A stretch of 64,000 nucleotides of DNA from an uncultured Eubacteriales bacterium (GCA_900544965.1 UQXE01000002.1:23755-87754), one strand, 5' to 3'; positions 8,836 through 17,664 are shown, counted from the stretch's first letter. Notes: generated from the letters alone by a model not told the origin. A program made the numbers and translations.

Positions 8836-9801
8836 ATGAAACGTATCGGCGTGCTTACAAGCGGAGGCGATACTCCAGGGATGAATTCCGCCATAAGAGC
8901 GGTATTTAAGGAGGGGGCTGGCAGAGGATATACGGTAATGGGAGTACTGCACGGCTTTAAAGGACTCTTAGAAGGCCGTATAAAGCAGCTTTCCTATGAG
9001 GACGTCGAAAATGTAATGCACAAGGGCGGAACCGTGTTAAGAACTGCCCGCAGCAGCGAGTTTATGGCTGAAGGCGGCATTGAGCGGGCCGTAAACATGG
9101 CGCGTGCCTATGGTATTAATGGTATAATCGTAATAGGGGGAGATGGCAGCTTTAAAGGCGCGAAGCTTCTTAACGATTGCGGGGTGCCGACTGTGGGTCT
9201 TCCAGGAACCATTGACAATGATATGGGATATACAGATTTCACAATAGGCTTTGATACGGCTGTAAACAATATTACAACTGAGATATATAAGATTAGAGAT
9301 ACCATGCGTGCTCACGACCGTGTGGGCGTAATTGAGGTTATGGGCAGAAATTGCGGGGATATTGCACTTTGGGCGGGCGTCGCGGGAGGGGCTGACCTGA
9401 TACTCGTTCCAGAACACCCCATGCCATGGGAGCTTGCGGCAAAGCGGCTTTCCGACAACAAACTCAGGGGGAAGCTGACCTGTATAGTGATAATCGCGGA
9501 AGGCGCGGGAAAGGCTGAGGATTTTGCCAAATATGTAAAGGATAATACGGATGTTGAGATAAAGGCCATAGTGCCTGGATACATTCAGCGCGGGGGAAAC
9601 CCGACTGCGTTTGACCGCGTACTTGCGTCGAGGCTTGGCCAGCGAGCTGTGGAGCTTCTGGCGGAGGGAAAAGCGGGCAGGGCGGTTGGAATAAGGCATA
9701 ACAAAATTATAGATGTAACGCTGGATGAGTCTATAAAGCGCGGCGACTGCTTTGATAAAAAGTTATATGATTTCAATAATGATGTTTTATCAAGATTTTG
9801 A
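8836..9801 (+). CDS. pfkA: ATP-dependent 6-phosphofructokinase
   Basis: Glycolytic enzyme that phosphorylates fructose 6-phosphate to fructose 1,6-bisphosphate. About 321 residues, the size of the bacterial allosteric group. Motifs: ATP-binding GVLTSGGDTPGMNSAIR at the N-terminus, IGGDGSFKGA near residue 100, catalytic GTIDNDMGYTDFTIGFDTA near residue 125, MGRNCGDIA and PGYIQRGGNPTAFDR. Gly in the GGDGS block together with PGTIDND fits ATP rather than pyrophosphate use. Starts at 8833 and 8836 are both in range of AGGAG (8823-8827); I took the second by family alignment (MKRIGVLT). Pyruvate kinase, a frequent neighbour, is absent. Confidence 0.95.
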   Translation: MKRIGVLTSGGDTPGMNSAIRAVFKEGAGRGYTVMGVLHGFKGLLEGRIKQLSYEDVENVMHKGGTVLRTARSSEFMAEGGIERAVNMARAYGINGIIVIGGDGSFKGAKLLNDCGVPTVGLPGTIDNDMGYTDFTIGFDTAVNNITTEIYKIRDTMRAHDRVGVIEVMGRNCGDIALWAGVAGGADLILVPEHPMPWELAAKRLSDNKLRGKLTCIVIIAEGAGKAEDFAKYVKDNTDVEIKAIVPGYIQRGGNPTAFDRVLASRLGQRAVELLAEGKAGRAVGIRHNKIIDVTLDESIKRGDCFDKKLYDFNNDVLSRF

Positions 9802-9825
9802 TCTGGAAGGAAGATTTGATAATAT

Positions 9826-11199
9826 ATGAATCTTGCGCCCCCATTGAAGAAAAACGATAATATAACCCTTCAAATAGATAATCTAGGCTCGGAGGGGCAG
9901 GGGATTGGCCGCTATAACGGCTTTGCTGTGTTTGTTCCTTATGCCCTGCCGGGAGAGATAGTTGAAGCACATATAATTAAGGTTGCGAAAAACTATGCAA
10001 TAGGCAAGCTTATCAGCATTACATCCACCAGCCCAAACCGCGTTGAGCCTCAATGTAGTGCGTTTTTAAAATGCGGGGGATGCGCTCTTCAGCATCTGGA
10101 GTATGAAGAGCAGCTTGAGTTCAAACGCCGTCAGGTGGCGGACGCCCTTGAAAGGATTGGAGGGTTCGTTGGAATTCATGTCGAGAAAACCTTGGGAATG
10201 CCCGAACCGAAACGGTACAGAAACAAGGCCAGCTTTCCGTTTGCGGAAACGGAGAACGGAGTTGAGCTTGGATTCTATGCAATAAACAGCCATAGACTAA
10301 TACCGGTTGACGATTGTATGATCCAGGGCAAGGAGTGTATGTCCGCCATGCGTATTGTCCGCATCTGGGCAAACAAATACAGCATACCGGCATATGATGA
10401 ACGTACAGGTAATGGTATACTGAGAAACCTGATGGTGCGTACTACAGGCTTGGGAGAAATCATGGTAACAGTTGTCACAAGCGGGGAGCTTCCTCATGCT
10501 GACGATCTTGTTTCAATGCTAAGGGAAGGCGTATCCGACCTAAAAGCTGTAGTGCATAATATCAACCCTCAAAACACCAATGTAATTTTAGGCGCTCAGT
10601 ATAAAACGATTTGGGGAAGCGGGTATGTTACAGAGCATATATGCGGATTGCGCTTTGATGTCAGTGCGGCGTCCTTTTTACAGGTAAATACTGCTCAGAC
10701 GGAACTATTATATCAAAGTGTTATGAAATTGCTAAATATACGTCAGGATGAAACCGTGCTCGACATATACTGCGGCATCGGAACAATAACTTTGCTGGCG
10801 GCCAAAAGGGCGGAAAAAGTAATAGGAATTGAGGAGGTATCGCAGGCAGTTGAGGATGCGGTACGAAACGCGCGGAAAAATGCAATCGATAACGCTATGT
10901 TCATATGTGACAGCGCCGAAGATGTCCTTCCTACATTGGTTGCCCAGGGCGTTTCGGCGGACTGCATAATTTTGGACCCCCCGCGTAAAGGGTGCCATGA
11001 ATCGGTTTTGAGGGCCATAGCCCAATCATACGCAAAGCGGATTGCGTATGTATCGTGCAATCCCGCTACATTAGCCCGCGATTGCAAAACGCTTACTGCT
11101 ATGGGGTATGAGATTAAATGCGTACAGCCAGTTGATATGTTTTGTGAAACAGCGCATGTGGAAACGGTAGTTCTGTTAACGCAGAAACAACAAGCGTAA
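9826..11199 (+). CDS. rlmD: RlmD/TrmA-family 23S rRNA uracil-5 methyltransferase
   Basis: SAM-dependent RNA methyltransferase of 457 residues that makes 5-methyluridine, most likely in 23S rRNA. An N-terminal TRAM RNA-binding domain (about residues 8-65) is followed by the iron-sulfur cysteines CSAFLKCGGC near residue 72 with a further Cys in DDCMIQ. The SAM-binding block VLDIYCGIGTITLLAA lies near residue 310, DPPRKGCHE follows, and the catalytic cysteine is in VSCNPATLARD. Firmicutes carry several paralogues (RlmCD), so the exact target uridine cannot be told. Start ATG about 12 bases after GGAAGGAAG. The next gene follows within 7 bases but looks foreign. Confidence 0.9.
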   Translation: MNLAPPLKKNDNITLQIDNLGSEGQGIGRYNGFAVFVPYALPGEIVEAHIIKVAKNYAIGKLISITSTSPNRVEPQCSAFLKCGGCALQHLEYEEQLEFKRRQVADALERIGGFVGIHVEKTLGMPEPKRYRNKASFPFAETENGVELGFYAINSHRLIPVDDCMIQGKECMSAMRIVRIWANKYSIPAYDERTGNGILRNLMVRTTGLGEIMVTVVTSGELPHADDLVSMLREGVSDLKAVVHNINPQNTNVILGAQYKTIWGSGYVTEHICGLRFDVSAASFLQVNTAQTELLYQSVMKLLNIRQDETVLDIYCGIGTITLLAAKRAEKVIGIEEVSQAVEDAVRNARKNAIDNAMFICDSAEDVLPTLVAQGVSADCIILDPPRKGCHESVLRAIAQSYAKRIAYVSCNPATLARDCKTLTAMGYEIKCVQPVDMFCETAHVETVVLLTQKQQA

Positions 11200-11206
11200 G
11201 GAGAGA

Positions 11207-11965
11207 ATGATGTTCACAGAAAAGGAACGCATTTTAGCGAATGAGGCGGCACTAACGGCATCTCTGCTGGGCAATGGATTGAATTCACTTCGTCGGGCAG
11301 ATATGTATAATAAAGGACTTTATTATCAGGCGTTTTTCTCTTTGTCCATCGGAATAGAGAGACTGCTGAAAATTATTGTTGTGAGCCGGTATCGATGTGA
11401 GCATGACGGAGAATTTCCGGCCAACATTAATTTGAGAAAGTTCGGACATGATTTATTGAAGCTTTGCGAATATGTGGAAATAAAATTTGATATGGACTCT
11501 GTACATTTGCACATTTTATCATTTTTAAATGAGTTTGCAAAAAAAAACAGATATTATAATATAGACAGCATGCTAGATATGAGTATTCACTATATTGATC
11601 CGCTAAAAGAATGGGACTCCATCGCTGAAACAATAGTTCAATTATCAAACAAGAAGAAGTCTATTCAAAACAGGGAAGTATTATCCAATATGTTGGATTC
11701 AGTGGCAGACATCCATTTTTACGATTTGCGTGGAAATGAAATTACAAGTTCTAGTCAAATACTCGACGAACTGGAGGTGCGAGAGGTGACACAATCTTAT
11801 TCGGTTCAGTATGTCTTCCAAATCATTACTAAATTGATTGAACAAATAAGAAAACTGGAACGCAAGAAGTATTTAATGCCGGTTTTATCAGAATTTTTCC
11901 CCTTATATCACAGTTATTGGAGGCCTTTTGAAATCAGGCGTAAAAAGGATTGGTGTCGCATTTAA
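11207..11965 (+). CDS. Hypothetical protein with a HEPN-like N-terminal domain
   Basis: Unrecognised protein of 252 residues, rich in Lys, Ile and Asn. The N-terminal third reads like an all-alpha HEPN fold: GLYYQAFFSLSIGIERLLK (about residues 38-56) and then FGHDLLKLCEYVEIKF, close to the A..YF..A....E...K and GHDL..L patterns of HEPN proteins. No nucleotidyltransferase partner lies next to it, and no R-x4-6-H nuclease motif is certain. It begins 7 bases after rlmD with its own GGAGAG site. Its AT-rich composition differs from its upstream neighbours, so it may mark the left edge of an accessory island. A toxin, defence or RNA-binding role is possible but unproven. Confidence 0.55.
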   Translation: MMFTEKERILANEAALTASLLGNGLNSLRRADMYNKGLYYQAFFSLSIGIERLLKIIVVSRYRCEHDGEFPANINLRKFGHDLLKLCEYVEIKFDMDSVHLHILSFLNEFAKKNRYYNIDSMLDMSIHYIDPLKEWDSIAETIVQLSNKKKSIQNREVLSNMLDSVADIHFYDLRGNEITSSSQILDELEVREVTQSYSVQYVFQIITKLIEQIRKLERKKYLMPVLSEFFPLYHSYWRPFEIRRKKDWCRI

Positions 11966-12384
11966 AAAACAGACCCGTTTCAGTCCAAGCTGCGCTTTTC
12001 AGGAATCACACTCAACACAGGTTGAAAGTATCGTATTGTTATCCTACAAATCACTCAATAGTATATAAACGTGAAAGTTAAGATAGGAGAGGAAAAATAA
12101 GATGAATTTTGATTAAATTGTTAAAAAACAATGCCTGCATCAAAAGCTAATTATAAAATAATAAAGTAGCAGATGCAGAACATGGCTAAAGTATCCTCTT
12201 GAACTAAAACAGCGCATACATCCAGTACACGCTGTTTTAGTTGCAATAATGCGATTAGCCGCTAAGTTAGTTTGCTTTAATAATTTCTTATAAGTGTTAG
12301 TGAATGCCTTGGAAAGCTGGTCGCCATAGAATTGATGCTGTGGCATGCTCTCCTTACATAAACTATTTGCACCCGAGACGAATA
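11966..12384. other. Gene-poor interval with a 13-bp perfect inverted repeat
   Basis: This 419-base stretch holds no convincing gene. AACTAAAACAGCG at 12202-12214 and its exact complement at 12230-12242 form a hairpin with a 15-base loop. It lies downstream of the leftward RCC1 gene and may end its transcript, but no proper T-run follows on either strand. A ribosome binding site and a four-codon frame at 12102-12116 are probably chance. Confidence 0.5.
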
Positions 12385-13809
12385 CTATTTCTTGTGACTT
12401 TTACTGAACAGCACAACACCTGCACCAGTCACAGCTGTAAGGATTCCTATTGCGGCCAGGCTTACCGCACCGGCGGCAGGAATATCCGAGGGGTCTGGTT
12501 CGGGCGTTGGCGTTATCGACGGTTCGGGGCTGGGCGTTACCAGCGGCGCGGGTGTTGGAGTTGCCGGCGGTTCAGGGCTAGGCGTTACAAGCGGCGTGGG
12601 TGTTGGCGTTGCCGGTGGTTCAGGGGTAGGCGTTACTGGTGGCTCAATAATGCCAGGAGGTGCAATTTCCTCAAGTATAAGTACTTCCGTATCGAAATTA
12701 TGGCGGTTGCCCTGACCAAGCTCACCTTCAAAATTCCAGCCGTATCCATAAAGCTCGTTACCGTTCTTTACAAGTAAGTTAAAGTCAGCGCCGGAAGCGA
12801 TATAGTCTACACCACCAATAAAGTATGTCGGCTCTATCAGGTTCAAGAGCTCCGTATTTCCGGGCAGACACTGCCTGCGGTTATTTGCACCCCATACATA
12901 TAGATCGCCGTTATTTTTAACTGCAATGGTATGCACATTCCCGCATTGTACCTGCTTAACATCCGATAATACAATCGTGGGAGTAAGGACGGGGTTAGAT
13001 TGAGTTTCTATACCAACTTGGTATGAAGAGTTTTGTCCGAACATATAGAGGTCTCCAGCTGTGGTAAGGACAGCGCTGTGCGCGTTTCCGCAGCTCATGG
13101 AATCGATCTCAATACCTTCCATAATTTGCACGGGGGCATTGGAAATCTGGGTATCTCCTGTACCAAGCTGGCCATATGTGTTGTATCCCCATGACCATAG
13201 GGTGCCATCTGACTTCAATGCAATATTGTGGTAGGTGCCCGCGGCGACAGAAATAACATCTTCCATAATCTGCGTAGGCGTATTGAGGGTATACCATTCG
13301 CCGGTGCCAAGCTGACCATAGTCGTTTTTACCCCACGACCAAAGCGTTCCATCCTTTTTTATGGCAAGCGTGTGTTGGAAGCCGCTGCTAACGGCGGCAA
13401 CGCTTTCCATAACAAGGAAGGGGGTAGCCTTGTTCGCATAATCTCCTAAGCCAAGCTGACCGCTTGTGTTTTGTCCCCAGCCATAGAGTTCACCATCCTC
13501 GGTAATTGCCATGCTGTGGAATCCCCCAAGGCTTACCATTGCTATGCCGCCTTCAAATACACGTTCGGGAGAAAACGCATTATAGCTCGGATCCTCGTTG
13601 TCAACGCCAAGTTGGAAAGAGCCGTTGTTCCCCCAAATCCAAAGGGAACCATCTGGTTTAACTGCGGCAGCATGATATGCGCCGCCGCTGACGGTTTTAG
13701 CAAGATCTACGCCGGCATATTCCGTAGCGTAAGTCTTGCCAGCAAATACGCCGAAAATGCTGCAAAAACAAATCGCAAGCATCAGCATACTTGATAGCAC
13801 TTTTTTCAT
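12385..13809 (-). CDS. Secreted RCC1-repeat propeller protein with Pro/Thr stalk and C-terminal anchor
   Basis: Protein of 474 residues. A signal peptide (MKKVLSSMLMLAICFCSIFG, likely cut after TYA near residue 29) leads into seven RCC1 repeats of about 50 residues. Each carries an H.....DG.L..WG.N..GQLG pattern, for example FHSMAITEDGELYGWGQN and FQHTLAIKKDGTLWSWGKN, and together they should form a seven-bladed propeller. A Pro/Thr-rich stalk (about residues 390-440) follows, then DIPAAG, a hydrophobic helix and the basic tail KSHKK. This resembles a sortase-type sorting signal without a canonical LPXTG, so membrane or wall anchoring is likely. Start ATG after AGGAGG. Divergent from an ArsR-type regulator. 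The ligand is unknown. Confidence 0.85.
   Translation of the reverse strand: MKKVLSSMLMLAICFCSIFGVFAGKTYATEYAGVDLAKTVSGGAYHAAAVKPDGSLWIWGNNGSFQLGVDNEDPSYNAFSPERVFEGGIAMVSLGGFHSMAITEDGELYGWGQNTSGQLGLGDYANKATPFLVMESVAAVSSGFQHTLAIKKDGTLWSWGKNDYGQLGTGEWYTLNTPTQIMEDVISVAAGTYHNIALKSDGTLWSWGYNTYGQLGTGDTQISNAPVQIMEGIEIDSMSCGNAHSAVLTTAGDLYMFGQNSSYQVGIETQSNPVLTPTIVLSDVKQVQCGNVHTIAVKNNGDLYVWGANNRRQCLPGNTELLNLIEPTYFIGGVDYIASGADFNLLVKNGNELYGYGWNFEGELGQGNRHNFDTEVLILEEIAPPGIIEPPVTPTPEPPATPTPTPLVTPSPEPPATPTPAPLVTPSPEPSITPTPEPDPSDIPAAGAVSLAAIGILTAVTGAGVVLFSKSHKK
12533..12628 (-). repeat. 48-bp tandem repeat (two copies) coding the Pro/Thr stalk
   Basis: Two adjacent 48-base units, 12533-12580 and 12581-12628, differ at only a few bases and encode 16-residue units of the form PEPPATPTPxPLVTPS. 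A partial, diverged third unit lies on the 3'-gene side. Such repeats can change copy number and so alter stalk length. Confidence 0.85.
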
Positions 13810-13847
13810 GTTTTCGCTCCTCCTAATGGATAGTTTACAGGTCGGTC

Positions 13848-13898
13848 ATATTGACCATGTATTTCGACCAATATTGAAAGTGTTGATTTCTATATTGA
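13848..13898. promoter_or_regulatory. Three phased ATATTGA repeats, candidate operators
   Basis: ATATTGA occurs at 13848-13854, 13871-13877 and 13892-13898, spaced 23 and 21 bases, about two helical turns. The first lies inside the palindrome GGTCATATTGACC (13844-13856). All three are in the leader of the RCC1 gene, just downstream of its promoter, and may bind the divergent ArsR-type regulator (inference). Confidence 0.45.
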
Positions 13899-13907
13899 TC
13901 GTATGTT

Positions 13908-13937
13908 ATTATACCTTTGTCGAGTCTTGACTGTCAA
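13908..13937 (-). promoter_or_regulatory. Leftward promoter of the RCC1-repeat gene
   Basis: On the minus strand TTGACA (13932-13937) and TATAAT (13908-13913), both perfect, with an 18-base spacer. Its -35 shares the palindrome TTGACTGTCAA with the rightward promoter of the regulator. Confidence 0.75.
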
Positions 13938-13955
13938 CGAAGAATTCGATATATA
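13927..13955 (+). promoter_or_regulatory. Rightward promoter of the ArsR-type regulator
   Basis: TTGACT (13927-13932) and TATATA (13950-13955) with a 17-base spacer. It overlaps the leftward promoter face to face, so the two genes probably compete or are co-regulated. Confidence 0.65.
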
Positions 13956-13989
13956 TTATTATAACGAATAACAGCTATGGAGGTATACA

Positions 13990-15072
13990 ATGCAATCTGA
14001 AAATATAAATCCAATAATGGAAGCGCTTACATATTATAGATATAGGGCATGCGGTAAAAGTATATATGAAAGCCTAAACAGGTATATGGATATTTCTGAA
14101 GCGCTTAAAATTGAACTGAGACAAAGATTTAATCCCATAAAACAGCTTGAAAGTATACTTAACGAGCAGCTTAATATACCTCAAAGCATCATAAAGCAAT
14201 ATTTCAAACCAATGGACGAGGGAATGGGTGTTCGTGGCTTTTCGCTTGCAGATATCATCTATATGATCCCATCTCACAGTGTTTTTGTTGACTTCGATAC
14301 TGCAGAAAAAGAGATACTTTCCTATACCAGCGACGAAAAGAGAGAGATAATTACAGCTTCTCTTGTCCGGAATAACAAGCTGTTTAGCGAGTCTGATTTA
14401 AGCTGCGATAATTTTCTAAAGGTTATTGAAAGGCAGCATATGAGCGACGAGGAAAAGTGGCGGTTGATACTACTCTATAATAACTTTGATTCCATCGCGG
14501 CAGAGGTTTCGTATATGCTTCGAACCGCGGTTGAGATAATCCAGAATAATAGTTCGATTTACGAAGGAATAATCGATGAATTCAACGCTTGCTACAGCAA
14601 AATCGAAGGAAACCTGGGCGCTTATTTTTCAGCACAATATGATGCTAACATACCCGTATATGATGATGGGTTACTGTTCCCGTGGCTTTTCGGGTATGGC
14701 GATATTCAAAGCGTTTATTCTGACGAATTAAATAAAACCTCTTTTACATTTCTGGGGGTGCTTGTTGATTTTATCGCTAAAAAGGTCAGAAAAAAGCTTA
14801 TGCCCAACGATTGCGATAGTCTGCTCAAGGTATTGAGCGACCCCAATAGGGCCAATATATTAAAATATCTTTGTGACAAGAACGCATATGGGCTTGAACT
14901 TGCCGAATACCTTAAGCTGTCCCCAAATACTGTTTCCCATCACATAAACAAGCTGCTGATAAATGGATTTATAACATCAGAGGCGGAGGGCAACCGTGTG
15001 TATTACCAGTCAAATAAGGACAATATTGAAAAATTCCTGAAAATGCTTTCAGCAATGTTTTTAGGGAGGTAA
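13990..15072 (+). CDS. ArsR-type winged-helix regulator with a large N-terminal domain
   Basis: Protein of 360 residues. The last ~85 residues are a clear ArsR-type winged helix: LLKVLSDPNRANILKYL, LELAEYLKLSPNTVSHHI, the wing NRVYYQSNKD. The first ~270 residues are alpha-helical and unrecognised; they likely sense a ligand or make the dimer. No metal-binding ELCVC motif is present, so this is not a typical arsenic or metal sensor. The ATG has GGAGG 6 bases upstream. It is divergent from the RCC1 surface protein and shares overlapping promoters with it, so it is a natural candidate for its regulator. A rho-independent terminator follows closely, so it is a single-gene unit. Confidence 0.8.
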   Translation: MQSENINPIMEALTYYRYRACGKSIYESLNRYMDISEALKIELRQRFNPIKQLESILNEQLNIPQSIIKQYFKPMDEGMGVRGFSLADIIYMIPSHSVFVDFDTAEKEILSYTSDEKREIITASLVRNNKLFSESDLSCDNFLKVIERQHMSDEEKWRLILLYNNFDSIAAEVSYMLRTAVEIIQNNSSIYEGIIDEFNACYSKIEGNLGAYFSAQYDANIPVYDDGLLFPWLFGYGDIQSVYSDELNKTSFTFLGVLVDFIAKKVRKKLMPNDCDSLLKVLSDPNRANILKYLCDKNAYGLELAEYLKLSPNTVSHHINKLLINGFITSEAEGNRVYYQSNKDNIEKFLKMLSAMFLGR

Positions 15073-15097
15073 AGTCTGCGGCTATGAGTTAAAAAAC

Positions 15098-15121
15098 CCC
15101 GCTTATTAAGCGGGAATTTTT
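15098..15121 (+). terminator. Rho-independent terminator of the ArsR-type regulator gene
   Basis: CCCGCTT (15098-15104), loop ATT, AAGCGGG (15108-15114), then AATTTTT. A run of A before the stem makes it usable from the other side too. Confidence 0.85.
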
Positions 15122-15349
15122 GTATGTGTGTGACGGGTGCTGTAAAGTTATAAGCTGTTTAAAAAGTTCTGATTTGTGACGCCTTTCGCCTAGGCGTGGT
15201 AAGTGTGAGCGTAGGCCCATAGGTATATATTCTAGCCGCTCCCTCAAAACACATGATATATTTTATATACTCACCCGGCTTAATACTACATTAATACGCA
15301 CTTATTCCATCGAATTAATTTGAATACTAAAATAATATAAAGTTATTTG

Positions 15350-15378
15350 TTGACGAGTGACTAAAATTGTGATACAAT
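15350..15378 (+). promoter_or_regulatory. Promoter of the type I-C cas operon
   Basis: TTGACG (15350-15355), a 17-base spacer and TACAAT (15373-15378), about 32 bases before the cas3 start. The rest of 15122-15349 is AT-rich with no gene and no CRISPR repeat seen. Confidence 0.75.
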
Positions 15379-15410
15379 AAAACAACAAATATCAAGGAAA
15401 ACTGAGATTT

Positions 15411-17612
15411 ATGTCCATTGAATCCGATAAGCTTTTAGCTCGTATAAGCGAAGACGAGACACGTAAACAAACAATAATAGATCATTTATTAGGGACTGCG
15501 GAATTGGCCGGAAGGTTTGCAAACGCATTTAACAACAGGGAATTGGGATATGCCTGCGGCCTGCTTCACGACATAGGCAAATATTCGCAAGGCTTTCAGA
15601 GGAGGTTAAGGGGCGGCCCTAAAGTCGACCATGCAACCGCAGGTGCTAAGGAAGCTTCAAACTATGCTTCGGAAATGGGTTATGTCGCTTCATTTTGCGC
15701 CCAATATTGCATATCCGGCCACCACTCGGGACTGCTGGACTTTGGCACTGCTAGCGACGTAGGAGGAACTCCAACGCTTAAGGGACGACTAAATAAGCGG
15801 CTGGACGATTATCAGGCGTACAAGCAGGAGATAGAAATTCCAAAAATTCCGAAAATTCCATTAAAGCCTCTGGATAATGATATTCAGGGGTTCAGCGCGG
15901 CGTTTCTTATCCGCATGATCTTTTCGTGTCTGGTGGACGCCGACCGTCTCGACACAGAGCGATTTATGTCAAACGGAGCAGTTCAAAGGGGCGGCTACGA
16001 CAGCATGCTTACCCTGTTTGAAAGATTAAATAATAAAGTCAGGCCGTGGCTGGAGAACGGCGACCTAAATACTGTAAACGGAAGACGGACGGCGATATTA
16101 AAGGCCTGTCTGGACAAGGGGCGTTCCGCACGGGGCCTTTTTACGCTGACAGTTCCAACCGGAGGCGGTAAAACCATATCATCCCTCGCGTTTGCGCTTC
16201 AGCACGCTGTTGAAAACGGGATGGAGCGCATAATCTATGTAATTCCTTATACCAGCATTATCGAGCAGAACGCGGGTGTATTTAAAGACATACTAGGCGA
16301 AATAAACGTCTTAGAGGATCATTCAAATGTAACCTATAAAAAAGGAGGCGATGAGCTCGACCTGATGCAGCTTGCAGCCGAGAACTGGGACATGCCCGTA
16401 ATCGTCACAACAAATGTACAGTTTTTCGAGTCTCTCTTTTCAAACGGCACATCCAAATGCCGCAAGATACATAATATTGCAAACAGCGTGATCATATTTG
16501 ATGAAGCGCAGATGCTTCCTACCCAGTATTTAAAGCCATGCTTGCAGGCAATAGCCGAACTGGTTTATAATTACCGCAGTACTGCGGTAATATGCACGGC
16601 GACCCAGCCGGCCCTGGAGAAATTTTTTCCAGAGGCATTAGAGCTAGAGCCAGTTGAAATCTGTCCCGAGCCGGCAGGCCAGTATGAGTTTTTCCGCCGT
16701 ACAAGTATAAAACATATTGGAGAAATTTCTGAAGAGGAGCTGATAGAGCGCCTTAAACAGCGGGATCAGGCGCTGTGTATTCTCAACAGCCGCAAACGGG
16801 TTCAGCGTGTCTACGACGCTCTAGGAGGCGAGGGTACATATCATCTTTCGACGTTTATGTATCCTGCCCACAGAAGCCGCATACTGGCTGAAATCAAAGC
16901 GCGGCTAAAGGATAAAAAGCCATGCAGGCTTATAGCGACCAGCTTGGTAGAAGCGGGGGTGGATCTTGACTTTAGAGCTGTGTTCAGGGAGTTGGCAGGG
17001 GTTGACTCCTTGATACAGGCGGCCGGGCGGTGCAACCGCGAGGGAGAAGAGGACAGATATGAGTGCGAAACCATTGTATTCAGCCTAACAAAGACAGAGG
17101 GCATAAACATTCCACGCAGCTTGGAGATGCCCATTGACGTAACAAAGCAGATAGTGGAAGCGCATGGAGACGTTATGTCCCTTGAGGCCATAAAAGACTA
17201 TTTTGAAAGGCTATATAAGTACAAAGGTGAAAATGGGCTGGATTTAAAGGGTGTCTTAAATAATTTCAAAAAGGGATTGTTCATTCCGTTCGCATCAGTA
17301 GCGGATAAATTTAAATTAATCGAGGAGAATACCAAATCGGTATTCATTGAGCCTACTCCTATAGATGAAGACTCACAGAAAGCGGCCGATATAGCAAAGC
17401 GCCTGAGAAGCGGGGAGCATACCCGGTCGCTGACAAGGGACGCCGGACAATACAGCGTAAATATATATGAAAGCGATTTTGAAACACTCCGCGGCGCGGG
17501 CCTATTGGAGGAACCCCGTCTTGAAATATATATATTGAGGGATAAGCGCCTGTACTCTAAAGATAAAGGGCTGATTTTAAATGTAAGCAGAGGTGATGCG
17601 TTGGTTTTCTAA
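15411..17612 (+). CDS. cas3: CRISPR-associated helicase-nuclease Cas3 (type I-C)
   Basis: Interference nuclease of 733 residues, recruited by Cascade to unwind and degrade target DNA. The HD nuclease domain is N-terminal: His25 in IIDHLLG, LLHDIGK at residues 51-57, and later GHHSG. The SF2 helicase follows with Walker A TVPTGGGKT near 246, IIFDEAQML near 364 (DEAQ in place of DEAH), ATSLVEAGVDLDF and QAAGRCNREG near 534. The layout is HD then helicase, as in type I-C and other Cas3 proteins, and all key residues are present. The ATG follows a weak CAAGGA site. First gene of an operon with its own promoter; cas5c follows after 52 bases. Confidence 0.95.
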   Translation: MSIESDKLLARISEDETRKQTIIDHLLGTAELAGRFANAFNNRELGYACGLLHDIGKYSQGFQRRLRGGPKVDHATAGAKEASNYASEMGYVASFCAQYCISGHHSGLLDFGTASDVGGTPTLKGRLNKRLDDYQAYKQEIEIPKIPKIPLKPLDNDIQGFSAAFLIRMIFSCLVDADRLDTERFMSNGAVQRGGYDSMLTLFERLNNKVRPWLENGDLNTVNGRRTAILKACLDKGRSARGLFTLTVPTGGGKTISSLAFALQHAVENGMERIIYVIPYTSIIEQNAGVFKDILGEINVLEDHSNVTYKKGGDELDLMQLAAENWDMPVIVTTNVQFFESLFSNGTSKCRKIHNIANSVIIFDEAQMLPTQYLKPCLQAIAELVYNYRSTAVICTATQPALEKFFPEALELEPVEICPEPAGQYEFFRRTSIKHIGEISEEELIERLKQRDQALCILNSRKRVQRVYDALGGEGTYHLSTFMYPAHRSRILAEIKARLKDKKPCRLIATSLVEAGVDLDFRAVFRELAGVDSLIQAAGRCNREGEEDRYECETIVFSLTKTEGINIPRSLEMPIDVTKQIVEAHGDVMSLEAIKDYFERLYKYKGENGLDLKGVLNNFKKGLFIPFASVADKFKLIEENTKSVFIEPTPIDEDSQKAADIAKRLRSGEHTRSLTRDAGQYSVNIYESDFETLRGAGLLEEPRLEIYILRDKRLYSKDKGLILNVSRGDALVF

Positions 17613-17664
17613 CGGCGCAAATAATCAATAAAATAACTTTCTTGGAATGGAAAGGAGGGAGCAG

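Noticed and set aside
9037..9699. 220-residue antisense frame within pfkA
   Set aside because: Shadow of a highly conserved gene; no start signal or recognisable domain.
12140..12346. 68-residue leftward frame in the gap beside the RCC1 gene
   Set aside because: No ribosome binding site, no family resemblance, and it overlaps the inverted repeat.
15230..15260. CCGCTCCCTC stretch resembling part of a type I-C CRISPR repeat
   Set aside because: Single occurrence, no matching second arm and no repetition.
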